IMG/VR virus record: IMGVR_UViG_3300010354_012227
Span: 1 to 33,828 of that record
Direction: 5' to 3' (one strand)
Origin: a virus
Length of the DNA stretch: 33,828 nucleotides
Position numbers and translations under genes: made by a program. Of this stretch, positions 1-8,040 are shown one piece after another. Positions within the stretch are counted from its first letter, which is position 1. Each line of letters opens with the position of its first letter. The notes beneath the pieces were generated by a model. That model was given only the letters and a program-made list of their open reading frames with translations. It searched no databases and was not told the DNA's origin.

Positions 1-335
<335 letters not shown>

Positions 336-353
336 TTATAAAGTAAGATCTAT

Positions 354-400
354 TTGGGCACTATGCCCTGTAAACTACCCACATAATGTTGCAGTTTACG
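354..400 (-). promoter_or_regulatory. dnaK leader with two stem-loops
   Basis: Between the late-promoter octamer and the dnaK start the transcript can form two hairpins: GTAAACT/AGTTTAC arms (370-376 and 393-399, 16-nt loop) and GGGCA/TGCCC arms (356-360 and 364-368, 3-nt loop). Neither is followed by a U-run. No CIRCE element is present. They may be mRNA-stabilising or regulatory; function is not established. Confidence 0.4.
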
Positions 401-404
401 AATT

Positions 405-412
405 TATTTATC
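405..412 (-). promoter_or_regulatory. late-type promoter GATAAATA upstream of dnaK
   Basis: Reverse-strand GATAAATA matches the T4/cyanophage late consensus NATAAATA (T4: TATAAATA). It overlaps the exonuclease stop codon and would give a dnaK leader of about 73 nt containing the two hairpins. Confidence 0.45.
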
Positions 413-995
413 TCTGATTGGCCAGTGGAGTTATTAATTTTCCGTCGATTGAACTAGAAGATCTTAATCTCTTAAACACATTCTGTACTCCCACGGCCTG
501 ATTCCAAGCATCTTCTAATGCATGATGTTTTAATACCGGAGGACGCTGGGGATCCACACCAATATCAAAAAGTGTACGGGTATCTCTAACTTCCCAAAAT
601 TGCCACGGAATGGCTTTACCAATTTTTCGAAAAATATTTTCACAAATAATAATATCAAAGCCAGCACCGTGACTCCAAACTCGTTTGGCGCCCCAACAGA
701 ATTTGTAAAGTTGATTCATAGCATCAACAATATCAATCCTTCCATCGGGATTGAATGCCTCATCTTGTGCGGCTTGACTTTGACTACTCCACCAATCTAA
801 AGTTGATTGGCTAACTGTACCGCCAATCTTATCACAACTATCTATATCAACTTTAACGTAAAATTTTTCCATACTTGGTTCTTCAATGTCTGAACCAAAA
901 GGGTCAAATTTTACTGCTCCTATAGTTAAAATAGTAGCAGTAGGGAGAACATCTAAAGTCTCCATATCGATCATAATATCGGTATTTGAGGTCAT
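408..995 (-). CDS. DEDD-family 3'-5' exonuclease, T4 DexA-like
   Basis: A 195-aa protein with the exonuclease I motif DIMIDMETL near the N-terminus (acidic D and E metal ligands), the Exo II region around VWSHGAGFDIIICEN, and the Exo III-type HHALEDAWNQA near the C-terminus. The layout and length fit RNase T/DexA-like phage exonucleases that degrade single-stranded DNA ends. The frame extends to an ATG at 1034 that overlaps the guaC stop (TAATG). I prefer the ATG at 995 because a near-perfect sigma70 promoter (1002-1030) lies inside the extension and its predicted +1 is exactly this A. It may help recycle host DNA into the nucleotide pool together with guaC and nrdAB. Confidence 0.85.
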   Translation of the reverse strand: MTSNTDIMIDMETLDVLPTATILTIGAVKFDPFGSDIEEPSMEKFYVKVDIDSCDKIGGTVSQSTLDWWSSQSQAAQDEAFNPDGRIDIVDAMNQLYKFCWGAKRVWSHGAGFDIIICENIFRKIGKAIPWQFWEVRDTRTLFDIGVDPQRPPVLKHHALEDAWNQAVGVQNVFKRLRSSSSIDGKLITPLANQR

Positions 996-1001
996 ACCTT
1001 T

Positions 1002-1030
1002 ATTATACTTTCTATTGTTATAGAAGTCAA
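1002..1030 (-). promoter_or_regulatory. sigma70 promoter for exonuclease, leaderless geometry
   Basis: On the reverse strand TTGACT (1030-1025), a 17-nt spacer and TATAAT (1007-1002). Seven bases past the -10 is position 995, the A of the ATG, so the transcript would start with AUG. A longer guaC read-through mRNA would instead present the upstream TAATG start. Confidence 0.7.
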
Positions 1031-1033
1031 GCA

Positions 1034-2068
1034 TTATTTTACAAAGACGTCGTTTATCTGTCTGTTAACACGAATAAATGTCGTGCATTTTGATAATTGT
1101 TTTAAAGTAGGTGCTCCTACATAGGTACAAGTACTACGAAGACCTCCTAAAATATCCAATACAGTATTACGAATTGGGCCTTTATATTTTACTTCTACAG
1201 TACGTCCCTCACTCGAACGGTATTCTGCTATACCGCCGTGATGTTTGTTCATAGCAGTATCTGAACTCATACCATAAAAGATAACTTTAGGTTCTTGTCC
1301 TTCTTCTTGGATGACTGTGCCGCCACCTTCGTCGTGTCCTGCCAGCATACCTCCCAGCATTACAAAGTCCGCACCAGCGCCGAAAGCCTTAGCAACATCA
1401 CCAGGGCAAACACATCCACCATCAGCAATAATATGAGCGCCAAGACCATGAGCGGCATCGGCACACTCAATAATAGCACTAAGTTGTGGGTAGCCCACAC
1501 CAGTTTGGATACGAGTAGTACAAACGCTACCAGGGCCAATGCCCACTTTAATAATATCTGCCCCACGTAAAATTAACTCCTGTGTCATGTCTGCGGTAAC
1601 AACGTTACCAGCAATAATAGTTGCGTGTGGATATGTTGTTCTAACTTTACTTACGAAATCTCCAAAGTGTTCACTGTATCCGTTGGCCACATCGATACAG
1701 ATAAAATGTATTTCTGGATAAGAATTAATTATCTGTCGTAGTTTTAAAAAATCTTTATCGCTGGTACCTGTGCTGACAGCAAAATAATTACCGCCAATTT
1801 TGCCTACAGTAAAACCTAACTCGCTTTCGTCATAGTTTTTTACCAAGCAGGTAAACATCCTGTGTTCGTATAATGTTTCTGCCATATGAAGTGTGCCAAC
1901 ACCGTCCATATTAGCAGCCATTACAGGAATACCAGTCCATTCTGTTTTACTGTGTTTAAATTTGTATGTACGACTTAAATCTACTTCTTTACGACTAGAT
2001 AGTGTGCTACGTTTAGGACGGATTAAAACATCCTTAAAGTCTAATTTGACTTCATCTTCAATGCGCAT
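1034..2068 (-). CDS. guaC: GMP reductase
   Basis: A 344-aa protein very close in length (E. coli GuaC about 347 aa) and sequence to Gua[21 protein letters not shown] at the N-terminus, the GPGSVCTTR loop with catalytic Cys183, the [11 protein letters not shown] and ADGGC phosphate-binding segments, and [12 protein letters not shown] near the C-terminus. The CBS domains typical of IMP dehydrogenase are absent, which separates GuaC from GuaB. It reduces GMP to IMP with NADPH, so a phage copy could convert guanylate from degraded host nucleic acid toward adenine nucleotides. A GAGAAAGG ribosome site precedes the ATG. The stop overlaps a possible ATG of the exonuclease frame (TAATG). Confidence 0.95.
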   Translation of the reverse strand: MRIEDEVKLDFKDVLIRPKRSTLSSRKEVDLSRTYKFKHSKTEWTGIPVMAANMDGVGTLHMAETLYEHRMFTCLVKNYDESELGFTVGKIGGNYFAVSTGTSDKDFLKLRQIINSYPEIHFICIDVANGYSEHFGDFVSKVRTTYPHATIIAGNVVTADMTQELILRGADIIKVGIGPGSVCTTRIQTGVGYPQLSAIIECADAAHGLGAHIIADGGCVCPGDVAKAFGAGADFVMLGGMLAGHDEGGGTVIQEEGQEPKVIFYGMSSDTAMNKHHGGIAEYRSSEGRTVEVKYKGPIRNTVLDILGGLRSTCTYVGAPTLKQLSKCTTFIRVNRQINDVFVK

Positions 2069-2082
2069 ATGATACCTTTCTC

Positions 2083-2664
2083 TTATCTTAATCCGTAATT
2101 AAAAGCGATTGATATTCTTTCGTCTTTTGATTGATTTCCCTGAACTGCATGTTTTAACCACGATGGAAATAATAAAGTTCGATGATCCTTGCTCTCATAG
2201 ATTATCTTGGTGCTGTTAAAATAATTATAAGTGCTCAAATTAGAAGGAATATAATATTCAGCGTCGTCACTCCTAAAAAATTCTATATTTCCAGAGTTCT
2301 TAGGAACCCTCACATAATAGCAACCACTAATGAGAGATCCTCTATGATTATGAACGGAATTATAAGATCCCTGCTTATTAATGTTTATCCATATATTGTA
2401 TAGGTTTAGAGGAGGCAACCCGCAATCTAATCTTATCGTTTCTACCACACCGTTAAGAAAGTTTACAAGTTTGAATACCTCCGGATCTGCAGTTCGGCTA
2501 TCAAGAAATTTGCTTTGCCAACCAACATAATTTGTATTTGTTGCTCCTTGCGGATCCTCTGTTTGTAAATTATATGCGAAATCAATAATTTTTTGATTAT
2601 CAACGTCCAAAAAATCGACAGACCAGATCGTCGACGGAAACCAGTTGTCCGTTTTTATTTCCAT
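2083..2664 (-). CDS. putative 2OG-Fe(II) oxygenase family protein
   Basis: A 193-aa protein of the type often found in T4-like aquatic phages. The core reads [18 protein letters not shown] at about 103-120, matching the H-x-[HD]...SGxYYV signature of this oxygenase family. The distal histidine lies in WLKHAVQGN, and an arginine for 2-oxoglutarate in [10 protein letters not shown]. These fit a double-stranded beta-helix dioxygenase that hydroxylates an unknown substrate. It sits between guaC and rpsU with short gaps, as part of a minus-strand operon. Fold assignment is fairly secure; activity and substrate are not. Confidence 0.75.
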   Translation of the reverse strand: MEIKTDNWFPSTIWSVDFLDVDNQKIIDFAYNLQTEDPQGATNTNYVGWQSKFLDSRTADPEVFKLVNFLNGVVETIRLDCGLPPLNLYNIWININKQGSYNSVHNHRGSLISGCYYVRVPKNSGNIEFFRSDDAEYYIPSNLSTYNYFNSTKIIYESKDHRTLLFPSWLKHAVQGNQSKDERISIAFNYGLR

Positions 2665-2671
2665 TTGCTAA

Positions 2672-2911
2672 TTAAAATAATTTTTGTGGTAACTGATTTT
2701 CTCTTAGTTTTTTACGCCAACGTGCTTTGGCAGCAGATTTTTTACGTTTACGAACGCTAGTGGGTTTTTCATAAAATTCTTTTTTACGTAAATCGTCCAA
2801 CACTCCGGAATCATCGACTTTCTTTTTAAATCTTCTTAAAAGTTGGTTTATATTTTCGTTATCTTTGGCAAAAGCTGTTCTACCTGATAATTGATTATTA
2901 GATTTGTTCAT
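2672..2911 (-). CDS. rpsU: phage ribosomal protein bS21
   Basis: A 79-aa basic protein with the bS21 pattern: NINQLLRRFKKKVDDSGVLDDLRKKEFYEKPTS (split here only by description) followed by a Lys/Arg-rich helix RKRKKSAAKARWRKKL. bS21 sits at the 30S platform near the anti-Shine-Dalgarno helix and affects initiation. Phage-encoded bS21 is established in aquatic and huge phages and is thought to bias ribosomes toward phage mRNAs. The first 14 bases overlap the upstream gene's end, so the two are probably translationally coupled. An N-terminal extension of about 18 residues precedes the conserved core. Confidence 0.88.
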   Translation of the reverse strand: MNKSNNQLSGRTAFAKDNENINQLLRRFKKKVDDSGVLDDLRKKEFYEKPTSVRKRKKSAAKARWRKKLRENQLPQKLF

Positions 2912-3287
2912 TATTTTCCATTCTTAATGTAAGTAAATTAACTACATCCTGCTCTGAATATATAGCAGATTTATTGATCATACTAAAAGTTTTTAATGTT
3001 CCAAAATAATAAGAATTTTTCTGGGCGGCAATGTATCCTACAAGAGATTCATTTTTAGATTCTGCATTGAAAATTATGCAATCAGATTTGGGTTTTTTAT
3101 CAAAAAACCATTGAATAGGATCCTGGATTCTATAGATATATGCAGTTACAATACCGTTGTGTTTAACTTTCAACAGTGCAGAAGAGACCAATTGATTTTG
3201 TGATTCGTCTAAATCAACTAGCATTAATCTATAACTGTCTTGGATGAAATCGTCTGGTGATGTTACAAGTATTACGTTATCTGCCAC
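2898..3287 (-). CDS. hypothetical phage protein, 129 aa
   Basis: This gene starts at GTG 3287 with AAAGG a few bases upstream, immediately after the stop of the membrane-protein gene. It overlaps rpsU by 14 bases. The protein is soluble, mixed alpha/beta in appearance, without cysteine pairs or a recognisable motif. Its fixed place between a membrane protein and bS21 suggests one transcription unit. I do not recognise a function. Confidence 0.7.
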   Translation of the reverse strand: MADNVILVTSPDDFIQDSYRLMLVDLDESQNQLVSSALLKVKHNGIVTAYIYRIQDPIQWFFDKKPKSDCIIFNAESKNESLVGYIAAQKNSYYFGTLKTFSMINKSAIYSEQDVVNLLTLRMENNEQI

Positions 3288-3289
3288 TA

Positions 3290-4738
3290 TCAGCCTTTCT
3301 TAATACGATTCCAAATAGTTGATTCATTTTGTTCGGCGTTTTGTGTATAACCCTCTATTCTTCTTTGGTTTTTGTTATCTGCCGACTGCCCTGTCTCTCC
3401 ATCCATCGAGTTATCTTTTTTTTTAACTTCAGACTCAGATATATGATCTTCCAATCTCTCGTCTAAACCAATGTAATGACCCCTATCGTCATTTTTCTTT
3501 TCTAATTGTTCCTGAGCCCATTTTGCTGCTTCTTCGGCTGCTTCATCATCGCTGAAATCTGGCTTGGCTCTAAGATATTCTTCCCAGGGTAGATCATTGA
3601 TAAGTCCTCTTTCTAGTAGCATTCTCTGATGCTTAACACTATTTTCTGGATTTTCTGCCTTCCATAATTTCATGGCTTGTTTTTCGTTTTCAGCAGCAGC
3701 TTCTATAATTGCTTCCTCTGCCTGTTCTTCATCAACGGCTTTTTCAGCCTCGGCAATCATTTCGTTCCATTCGTCTAATGGTTTTTTATCATCAGGTTTA
3801 ATATTTTTTTCAATATCTTCTTCTACTTTATCCTTGATAGTTTTATTTTGTGAAATAGGGAAAGGCCACGGACTTTGTTCATAGTCTTTAGATTCCTCTT
3901 CAAGATTATCTTTTTCTGCATCTTTAGATGGTTCTTCTTTATCTCTAGTTAATTCTTCTTGTTGACGAAACCATTGGAAACTATATTGGCTAGCCAGTAA
4001 TAGAATCACAGCCAAGGGGTCAAATACGAGAACAATGACAATAATAACCCAACGAACTGCACGTTCCAATAGATCACCGTCTGGATTATCACCATATATC
4101 AATGCGGCGATATATTTGATTGGTCCTACTTCTGCTTCTACTTTACGTAATTCTTTAGCGATCGGAGCACGTTCTTCATTAAGTTTAGCAATAGCGGCCT
4201 GTGATTTAGCAATATCACCCTGCAGTCTTGTTCTTTCGGCCTGTTGATTTCTACGGATCTGAACAGCACGTTCTGCACCTTTGGCATCATCGGTTCTGCC
4301 TAGAACCTGATCAACCTGGGCATCCATCTGCGACAGTGCCTTTCTAGCGGCGTCTATGTTAGATCTTTCTGTTTTGATTTTTTCATCTATGAGTCCTACC
4401 TTGTCAGCAACATCTCCTGTAGGAATGGCTTGATCTAAGTGTGCTTTAGATAGATAACCAAAAATTCCCATTGATGTTAATAGCATCAGGGCCACAATTG
4501 CAGTAAGCAAATAGGTCTTTAAAAATCGAGGAGCTCTAGTCCAATTCTGTTTCAGCCAGACCGTGGCAGATAGTTTACCTATTTCTAAAACTATGCCCAT
4601 GATCATGATAGGGATCACAGCCGCGGCAAAAATAGCCATTAATCCTGCCACAGAATAATAAATGGCGACAGCGGATATAGATAATCCGCTTATAAGGGCC
4701 AAGTAGGCAATGAACTTGTCGCTCTTGTTTATATTCAT
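3290..4738 (-). CDS. membrane protein with coiled coil and long acidic tail
   Basis: About 482 aa from the ATG at 4738; a TTG at 4744 is also in frame. Three hydrophobic segments lie within the first ~100 residues (YLALISGLSISAVAIYYSVA, the AAAVIPIMIMGIVLEIG region, LTAIVALMLLTSMGIFGYL). A predicted coiled coil (about 120-205) follows, then a fourth membrane span (WVIIVIVLVFDPLAVILLLAS, about 232-252) and a highly charged Glu/Lys/Asp-rich tail of about 230 residues with a WxxE-like composition. The tail would be cytoplasmic if the four spans pair. Similar 'coil-containing' membrane proteins occur in T4-like phages of aquatic bacteria; the role is unknown. Confidence 0.75.
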   Translation of the reverse strand: MNINKSDKFIAYLALISGLSISAVAIYYSVAGLMAIFAAAVIPIMIMGIVLEIGKLSATVWLKQNWTRAPRFLKTYLLTAIVALMLLTSMGIFGYLSKAHLDQAIPTGDVADKVGLIDEKIKTERSNIDAARKALSQMDAQVDQVLGRTDDAKGAERAVQIRRNQQAERTRLQGDIAKSQAAIAKLNEERAPIAKELRKVEAEVGPIKYIAALIYGDNPDGDLLERAVRWVIIVIVLVFDPLAVILLLASQYSFQWFRQQEELTRDKEEPSKDAEKDNLEEESKDYEQSPWPFPISQNKTIKDKVEEDIEKNIKPDDKKPLDEWNEMIAEAEKAVDEEQAEEAIIEAAAENEKQAMKLWKAENPENSVKHQRMLLERGLINDLPWEEYLRAKPDFSDDEAAEEAAKWAQEQLEKKNDDRGHYIGLDERLEDHISESEVKKKDNSMDGETGQSADNKNQRRIEGYTQNAEQNESTIWNRIKKG

Positions 4739-4745
4739 GAACAAA

Positions 4746-4753
4746 TATTTATT
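4746..4753 (-). promoter_or_regulatory. late-type octamer AATAAATA at membrane-protein start
   Basis: Reverse-strand AATAAATA lies 8 nt before the ATG at 4738. If used as a T4-type late promoter, the transcript would begin about 2 nt before AUG and lack a Shine-Dalgarno site. The A/T composition makes a chance match possible. Confidence 0.35.
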
Positions 4754-5180
4754 ATCTTATCCAACGCCAATTACCATGTGCATTATCAAAACAGGCTGTT
4801 TGGCTAAATGTCCTTTCAACTCCATAGGCAACAGATTGTACGTGTATTCTTCGACAATAACCGGAACCATTAGGCCATGTCATCACAGGAATAGAATATC
4901 CGCTGGCACCATCTCTATACCAATCAACCCTCTGTCCGTTCTCAGCGAACATCACTGCGTGTGTAACAGATTGATTATATGCCGATCTTTGATTATCATT
5001 TAAAGTCTTAAACCAACCAAAGGACACATTTACTAACTCATTAACAAATGAATCACTTTTATATTCAAAAAATCTTGGATTATTGATATCGTTGGCTAGG
5101 ACGGGATTAGCGACCAATAGCATCAACAATTTCCCAACTGCCATCAGGTTTCTGACAACTGATACCTTTGCGCTGGACAT
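4752..5180 (-). CDS. exported protein, 17-kDa-antigen-like C-terminus
   Basis: About 142 aa. The chosen ATG at 5180 has GGAGG 5 nt upstream; the frame also opens at TTG 5192. A signal peptide is visible (basic n-region, hydrophobic LMAVGKLLMLLVANPVLA, probable cleavage before ND). The C-terminus has GYCRRIHVQSVAYG...TACFDNAHGNWRWI, the paired-cysteine pattern of the rickettsial 17-kDa surface antigen family. The gene overlaps the preceding lipoprotein gene by about 74 bases and shares the same C-terminal pattern, so the two look like diverged paralogues. Likely periplasmic or outer-membrane associated. Confidence 0.65.
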   Translation of the reverse strand: MSSAKVSVVRNLMAVGKLLMLLVANPVLANDINNPRFFEYKSDSFVNELVNVSFGWFKTLNDNQRSAYNQSVTHAVMFAENGQRVDWYRDGASGYSIPVMTWPNGSGYCRRIHVQSVAYGVERTFSQTACFDNAHGNWRWIR

Positions 5181-5457
5181 CATTTCCTCCAATTCTCATC
5201 CAATATGTAAACTCTCCACAATAAGGACTAAAACCAACCCTAGACGCAGTGAGTCTTTTAATTTGATCATCTGTACACTCAACCAATGTAGCACTTTCCA
5301 CTGTCTTGCCATTTTGTAACAGTATCGTTTGATTAGTATGACAATACTGCGGTTTTTTAGCCACAACTTTGGTGCTACTACAACCTACCGACGAGATTAG
5401 AACGAACAAAGATATAGCCGGTATGCATAGATAGTTTTTTACAGTGTATGGATTCAT
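5107..5457 (-). CDS. lipoprotein, 17-kDa-antigen-like C-terminus
   Basis: A 116-aa protein with a lipobox LISSVGC at residues about 20-26, predicting a lipidated Cys26. The C-terminal part YCGEFTYWMRIGG...GISCQKPDGSWEIV has two cysteines and the DGSW ending seen in the 17-kDa surface-antigen family. The ATG shares one base with the stop of the upstream lipoprotein gene (TAATG). The start of the next exported gene lies inside this one. An envelope-modifying role, such as superinfection exclusion, is possible but unproven. Confidence 0.68.
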   Translation of the reverse strand: MNPYTVKNYLCIPAISLFVLISSVGCSSTKVVAKKPQYCHTNQTILLQNGKTVESATLVECTDDQIKRLTASRVGFSPYCGEFTYWMRIGGNDVQRKGISCQKPDGSWEIVDAIGR

Positions 5458-5936
5458 TACTGAGCCTTGGCTTGCTTGGCTTCAGAAATCAATTGATCAA
5501 ATGTAGTTTTAGGCATCTTTAATCTAACAAAAGTATAATGTCTATCGCCCATAGTAAAATGCCCTACTTCTCTCTGCAAATGTTCGCGAATAGTGGTATT
5601 CTTTACCTGATATGCGATTACAGTTTTGGTGGTCTTTTTATCGTTATTAAACTCAATTCTAGTTTCGCTATTAACTTCACTATTAATGCGTTTAGCAAAG
5701 TTATTCATGGCGATCGCATACATCTGTTCTTCCGCTGCCTGAGCGTGAATCGATTCACCTGCACCGCAGGCATATGCATATTCTTTACTCCGCCAAAACC
5801 ATCCTTCGGTACCTGCCTGGGCGCAACTTTGATACCAACTAGGTTGTGCGTAAGTTTTACGATTATCTACTTCTTTCATTGAGGAGCAACCGGTGATAGC
5901 CGCTGCCAAAATACCTATTGTGATTGCCTTTTTCAT
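5457..5936 (-). CDS. lipoprotein, LPP20-like
   Basis: A 159-aa protein with a clear lipoprotein signal (MKKAITIGILAAAITGCSS, lipidated Cys17). The mature part has SWYQSC, ACGAGES and a helix-rich region ending in a strand-helix (YTFVRLKMPKTTFDQLI). The pattern resembles LPP20/LPOB-type outer-membrane lipoproteins, a tentative assignment. It is the first gene after a sigma70 promoter (5971-5999) and has a CACACAGAAAGG leader like four other genes of the window. Together with the next two genes it forms a block encoding three exported proteins. Confidence 0.7.
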   Translation of the reverse strand: MKKAITIGILAAAITGCSSMKEVDNRKTYAQPSWYQSCAQAGTEGWFWRSKEYAYACGAGESIHAQAAEEQMYAIAMNNFAKRINSEVNSETRIEFNNDKKTTKTVIAYQVKNTTIREHLQREVGHFTMGDRHYTFVRLKMPKTTFDQLISEAKQAKAQ

Positions 5937-5970
5937 AATTGCCTTTCTGTGTGTGAATTAATACACTTTA

Positions 5971-5999
5971 ATTGTAACATCGTTAATGATCAAAGTCAA
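5971..5999 (-). promoter_or_regulatory. sigma70 promoter for the exported-protein block
   Basis: Reverse strand TTGACT (5999-5994), 17-nt spacer, TACAAT (5976-5971). Predicted start is near 5964, giving a leader of about 28 nt with an AAAGG ribosome site before the ATG at 5936. Confidence 0.65.
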
Positions 6000-6016
6000 C
6001 AAAGATTTTTACCAAT

Positions 6017-6322
6017 TTATTTAAAGAAAATTAATGCCATCATTACGGCTTGAATAATAAATCCTATGCCTATGGTAACTATGTTTAACATATCTTTTTG
6101 GATAGTGGCTTTGATAAACATCAAGGTTAACCCAGTCCATACTAGCAATACAAGATCAACTCCCGGCAATCTATCAGTTAAACCGGCCATTACTGCCAGT
6201 AAACTGGGCACCGTACTAGCGTGTAATACGATAGCGGCCAGCCATCCGAATGTTTCTGCCGAAATGACAGAAATTTTGGTTTGAATAAATTCCTTAAATT
6301 TAGTTAGGTTGTCAATTATCAT
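6017..6322 (-). CDS. small three-span membrane protein, holin candidate
   Basis: 101 aa with three hydrophobic segments: WLAAIVLHASTVPSLLAVMA (about 27-46), VDLVLLVWTGLTLMFI (about 55-70) and NIVTIGIGFIIQAVMMALIFF (about 79-100, split here by description). It has a short charged N-terminus and ends in a single Lys. The ATG overlaps the stop of the SleB-type hydrolase gene (ATGA), so expression is coupled. Size, topology and coupling fit a class I holin, but no sequence family was recognised. Confidence 0.65.
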   Translation of the reverse strand: MIIDNLTKFKEFIQTKISVISAETFGWLAAIVLHASTVPSLLAVMAGLTDRLPGVDLVLLVWTGLTLMFIKATIQKDMLNIVTIGIGFIIQAVMMALIFFK

Positions 6323-6873
6323 AGTCGCCTTTCTTTTTCACGATAAAAAATATGTTGTCCGATCTTACCAATCTGTTCATGCGGCCATCTTGGATTTACA
6401 TAAGTGGCATGATAATATAATGCATCTTTCAAAATCGATAATCTAAATCCCTCTAACAAAACTTTTTTAGCAACTTCATAACTTTCATTGTAGGCTGCTT
6501 TGTTTACTGGTCTGGCCTTGTGAACAGAATCGCAGTACCATGAGAATTGGCACACGACCTTGTCTATTATGACATTTTTCTGATAAACTACTCCGCAGAC
6601 ATCATTGCCAAATTTGCCAGTGGCTACTCGATTCATAGTGACCTGTGCCACGGCAACTTTGCCCTCAAACGGTTCATATCCGGCTTCTCTATAGATATTG
6701 ATGGCAAGGCAATCTAGTTGCTGCTCTCTAGTTTTAATGCTAACAACATCCTGGCTATAATAGCCATTTTTCTCTTTCAAATTAGCAAATTTTGATGTTG
6801 TTAAATTTTGAACCAAAAAGGCCACTGCTAATAATCCTAATACATAGGATGCAAATTTAATCGACTTTTCCAT
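6319..6873 (-). CDS. SleB-type cell-wall hydrolase with N-terminal signal anchor
   Basis: 184 aa from ATG 6873, chosen because AGGAGG lies 5 nt upstream; an ATG at 6888 falls before that site. An uncleaved-looking hydrophobic segment (ASYVLGLLAVAFLVQNL) occupies residues 8-24. The hydrolase_2/SleB core follows: LAINIYREAGYEPFEGKVAV with the probable catalytic Glu, VTMNRV, CQFSWYCDS and a terminal HATYVNPRW. SleB-like enzymes cleave peptidoglycan glycan strands. The N-terminal anchor suggests a signal-arrest-release endolysin or a periplasm-tethered enzyme. The downstream small membrane protein overlaps by four bases. Confidence 0.82.
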   Translation of the reverse strand: MEKSIKFASYVLGLLAVAFLVQNLTTSKFANLKEKNGYYSQDVVSIKTREQQLDCLAINIYREAGYEPFEGKVAVAQVTMNRVATGKFGNDVCGVVYQKNVIIDKVVCQFSWYCDSVHKARPVNKAAYNESYEVAKKVLLEGFRLSILKDALYYHATYVNPRWPHEQIGKIGQHIFYREKERRL

Positions 6874-6892
6874 AAGTCCTCCTTTCATTTAG

Positions 6893-6912
6893 TGTTGCGA
6901 TATTTTGCAACA
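6893..6912. promoter_or_regulatory. inverted repeat GTTGC/GCAAC before the hydrolase gene
   Basis: TGTTGC and GCAACA arms flank an A/T-rich 8-nt centre just upstream of the hydrolase ribosome site. A similar CGTTG...CAACG repeat sits in the rIIA promoter. It could be an operator half-site pair or a weak mRNA hairpin. Confidence 0.3.
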
Positions 6913-6933
6913 ATACATTACAGGGAGTAAACT

Positions 6934-7137
6934 TCACGAGGCTCTTGAAAGAACCCTGGGTTCGTGTAGTTTGTCTCCATCAGCGACAGGTCTCATAACC
7001 TCTGTCACCTTTGGCGAACTTGACCGCCCGAATCTCACGGGTTTCTCATAGGCCAAGACTCGCGGAACCTGTTCGTCTAGTGAGTACTTAGGTTCAACTA
7101 TCTTAGTTTCTTTGCGAAACGTATTTTTATATAGCAT
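6934..7137 (-). CDS. hypothetical 67-aa protein
   Basis: Starts at ATG 7137, three bases after the predicted start of transcription from an extended -10 promoter (TGCTATAAT, 7147-7155). The protein is basic and proline-rich with repeated charged PKV/PRV patches (VPRVLAYEKPVRFG, HEPRVL) and has no membrane span or known motif. The frame extends upstream to 7239, overlapping the HNH gene's 3' end, but that extension has no ribosome site. Function is unknown. Confidence 0.5.
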   Translation of the reverse strand: MLYKNTFRKETKIVEPKYSLDEQVPRVLAYEKPVRFGRSSSPKVTEVMRPVADGDKLHEPRVLSRAS

Positions 7138-7146
7138 ACTTTCTCT

Positions 7147-7155
7147 ATTATAGCA
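7147..7155 (-). promoter_or_regulatory. extended -10 promoter TGCTATAAT
   Basis: Reverse strand TATAAT (7152-7147) preceded by TGC, an extended -10. The -35 match (TCGATA, 17 nt upstream) is weak. Predicted start is near 7140, so the mRNA leader would be only about 3 nt. Confidence 0.5.
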
Positions 7156-7168
7156 CGAAAACCGGTAA

Positions 7169-7633
7169 TTATCGACGAATTTTGATAATATTTCCAATAA
7201 AGTCTTCAAAAACGCTGTCAGGCCAAGTACTTTTGGCATTGTTCACCCAATGTGTGGTAAATCTTACATTACCTTTGACATAACCTTTACTGTTATCAAT
7301 TCTATCAAGACTGCCGCGATAAGCATTTTTCATCGATCGAGTACCAGATTCGGTTTGCATTTTAACACCGCTGACTGCACACAATCCGTTTTGACTATGC
7401 CATAGTTCTTCAAGATATTTTCTATCTAGGTCAAATTCCCAACCATTATTTCTTGCTCGTTTAGCACTATCTGTTAAAATGGTTACAGATAACCAAGGAC
7501 CAATATTTTGTTGGGCATTTTCAAAGGCACGTTGTTTATAGGCTTCGCGTCTATCCATTTCTGTTTCCTTGTCGCTAACGTTATTAGATGTAAAATTTCC
7601 TTTCATTTCAAACAGTTCATAAAACATAGACAT
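7169..7633 (-). CDS. HNH-like endonuclease
   Basis: 154 aa. The C-terminal half has LWHSQNGLCAVSGVKM, then SLDRIDNSKGYVKGNVRFTTHWVNNAKS, the order typical of phage HNH/EndoVII-like nucleases: one Cys, SLDRID, GYxxGNV, N-x-x-K. A canonical zinc CxxC pair is missing, as only a single Cys is visible. The ATG at 7633 has GGAG 7 nt upstream and begins just before the previous gene's stop. Free-standing HNH genes in T4-like phages are usually mobile homing enzymes; its target is unknown. Confidence 0.7.
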   Translation of the reverse strand: MSMFYELFEMKGNFTSNNVSDKETEMDRREAYKQRAFENAQQNIGPWLSVTILTDSAKRARNNGWEFDLDRKYLEELWHSQNGLCAVSGVKMQTESGTRSMKNAYRGSLDRIDNSKGYVKGNVRFTTHWVNNAKSTWPDSVFEDFIGNIIKIRR

Positions 7634-7636
7634 TTT

Positions 7637-8029
7637 TTATCTCCTCATTTTTGAAATTTCTACTGCTTGCTCATCTGAAAAAATTGGAACAGCATTACTT
7701 TTATGCATTGTTCCAATACCTTTAATCATTGTACCCGTATAAATTTTGTCCGGAGTTTTGACACAAGGGCCTCCAGTAAACGGAAGACTAGGAATTTTGG
7801 GAGATTCTCTGCCAGGCGGCGGGCTTAGATTATAAGAACTTTCGGCTAGGCTACCGGCAGACAAAGCACGGCGTCTCTTCTTTTCTTCTAATTCCAAACC
7901 CCATTTCTTCTGTAGTGCTTGCCAACTTTCTTCCAATTCTCTAGCCTTTCGTGCCTCGTCCGAATTACGAAATTTCTTTTTGCCTTTTTTCTTGCCAGTG
8001 GTGGTAAGCCAAGGGCCTTCAAGATGCAT
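7637..8029 (-). CDS. conserved basic phage protein, 130 aa
   Basis: N-terminal GPWLTTTGKKKGKKKFRN and a Lys/Arg-rich helix (EESWQALQKKWGLELEEKKRRR) lead to a C-terminal segment IYTGTMIKGIGTMHKSNAVPIFSDEQAVEISKM. I recall this C-terminal layout from many T4-like phages, without an assigned function. Two starts are possible: ATG 8029 (12 nt after GGAGG) or TTG 8035 (6 nt after it). The ribosome site is in the 3' arm of a 13-bp inverted repeat whose loop contains the gene's own promoter, so translation probably depends on which promoter made the mRNA. Confidence 0.7.
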   Translation of the reverse strand: MHLEGPWLTTTGKKKGKKKFRNSDEARKARELEESWQALQKKWGLELEEKKRRRALSAGSLAESSYNLSPPPGRESPKIPSLPFTGGPCVKTPDKIYTGTMIKGIGTMHKSNAVPIFSDEQAVEISKMRR

Positions 8030-8040
8030 ACTCAAAAGAA

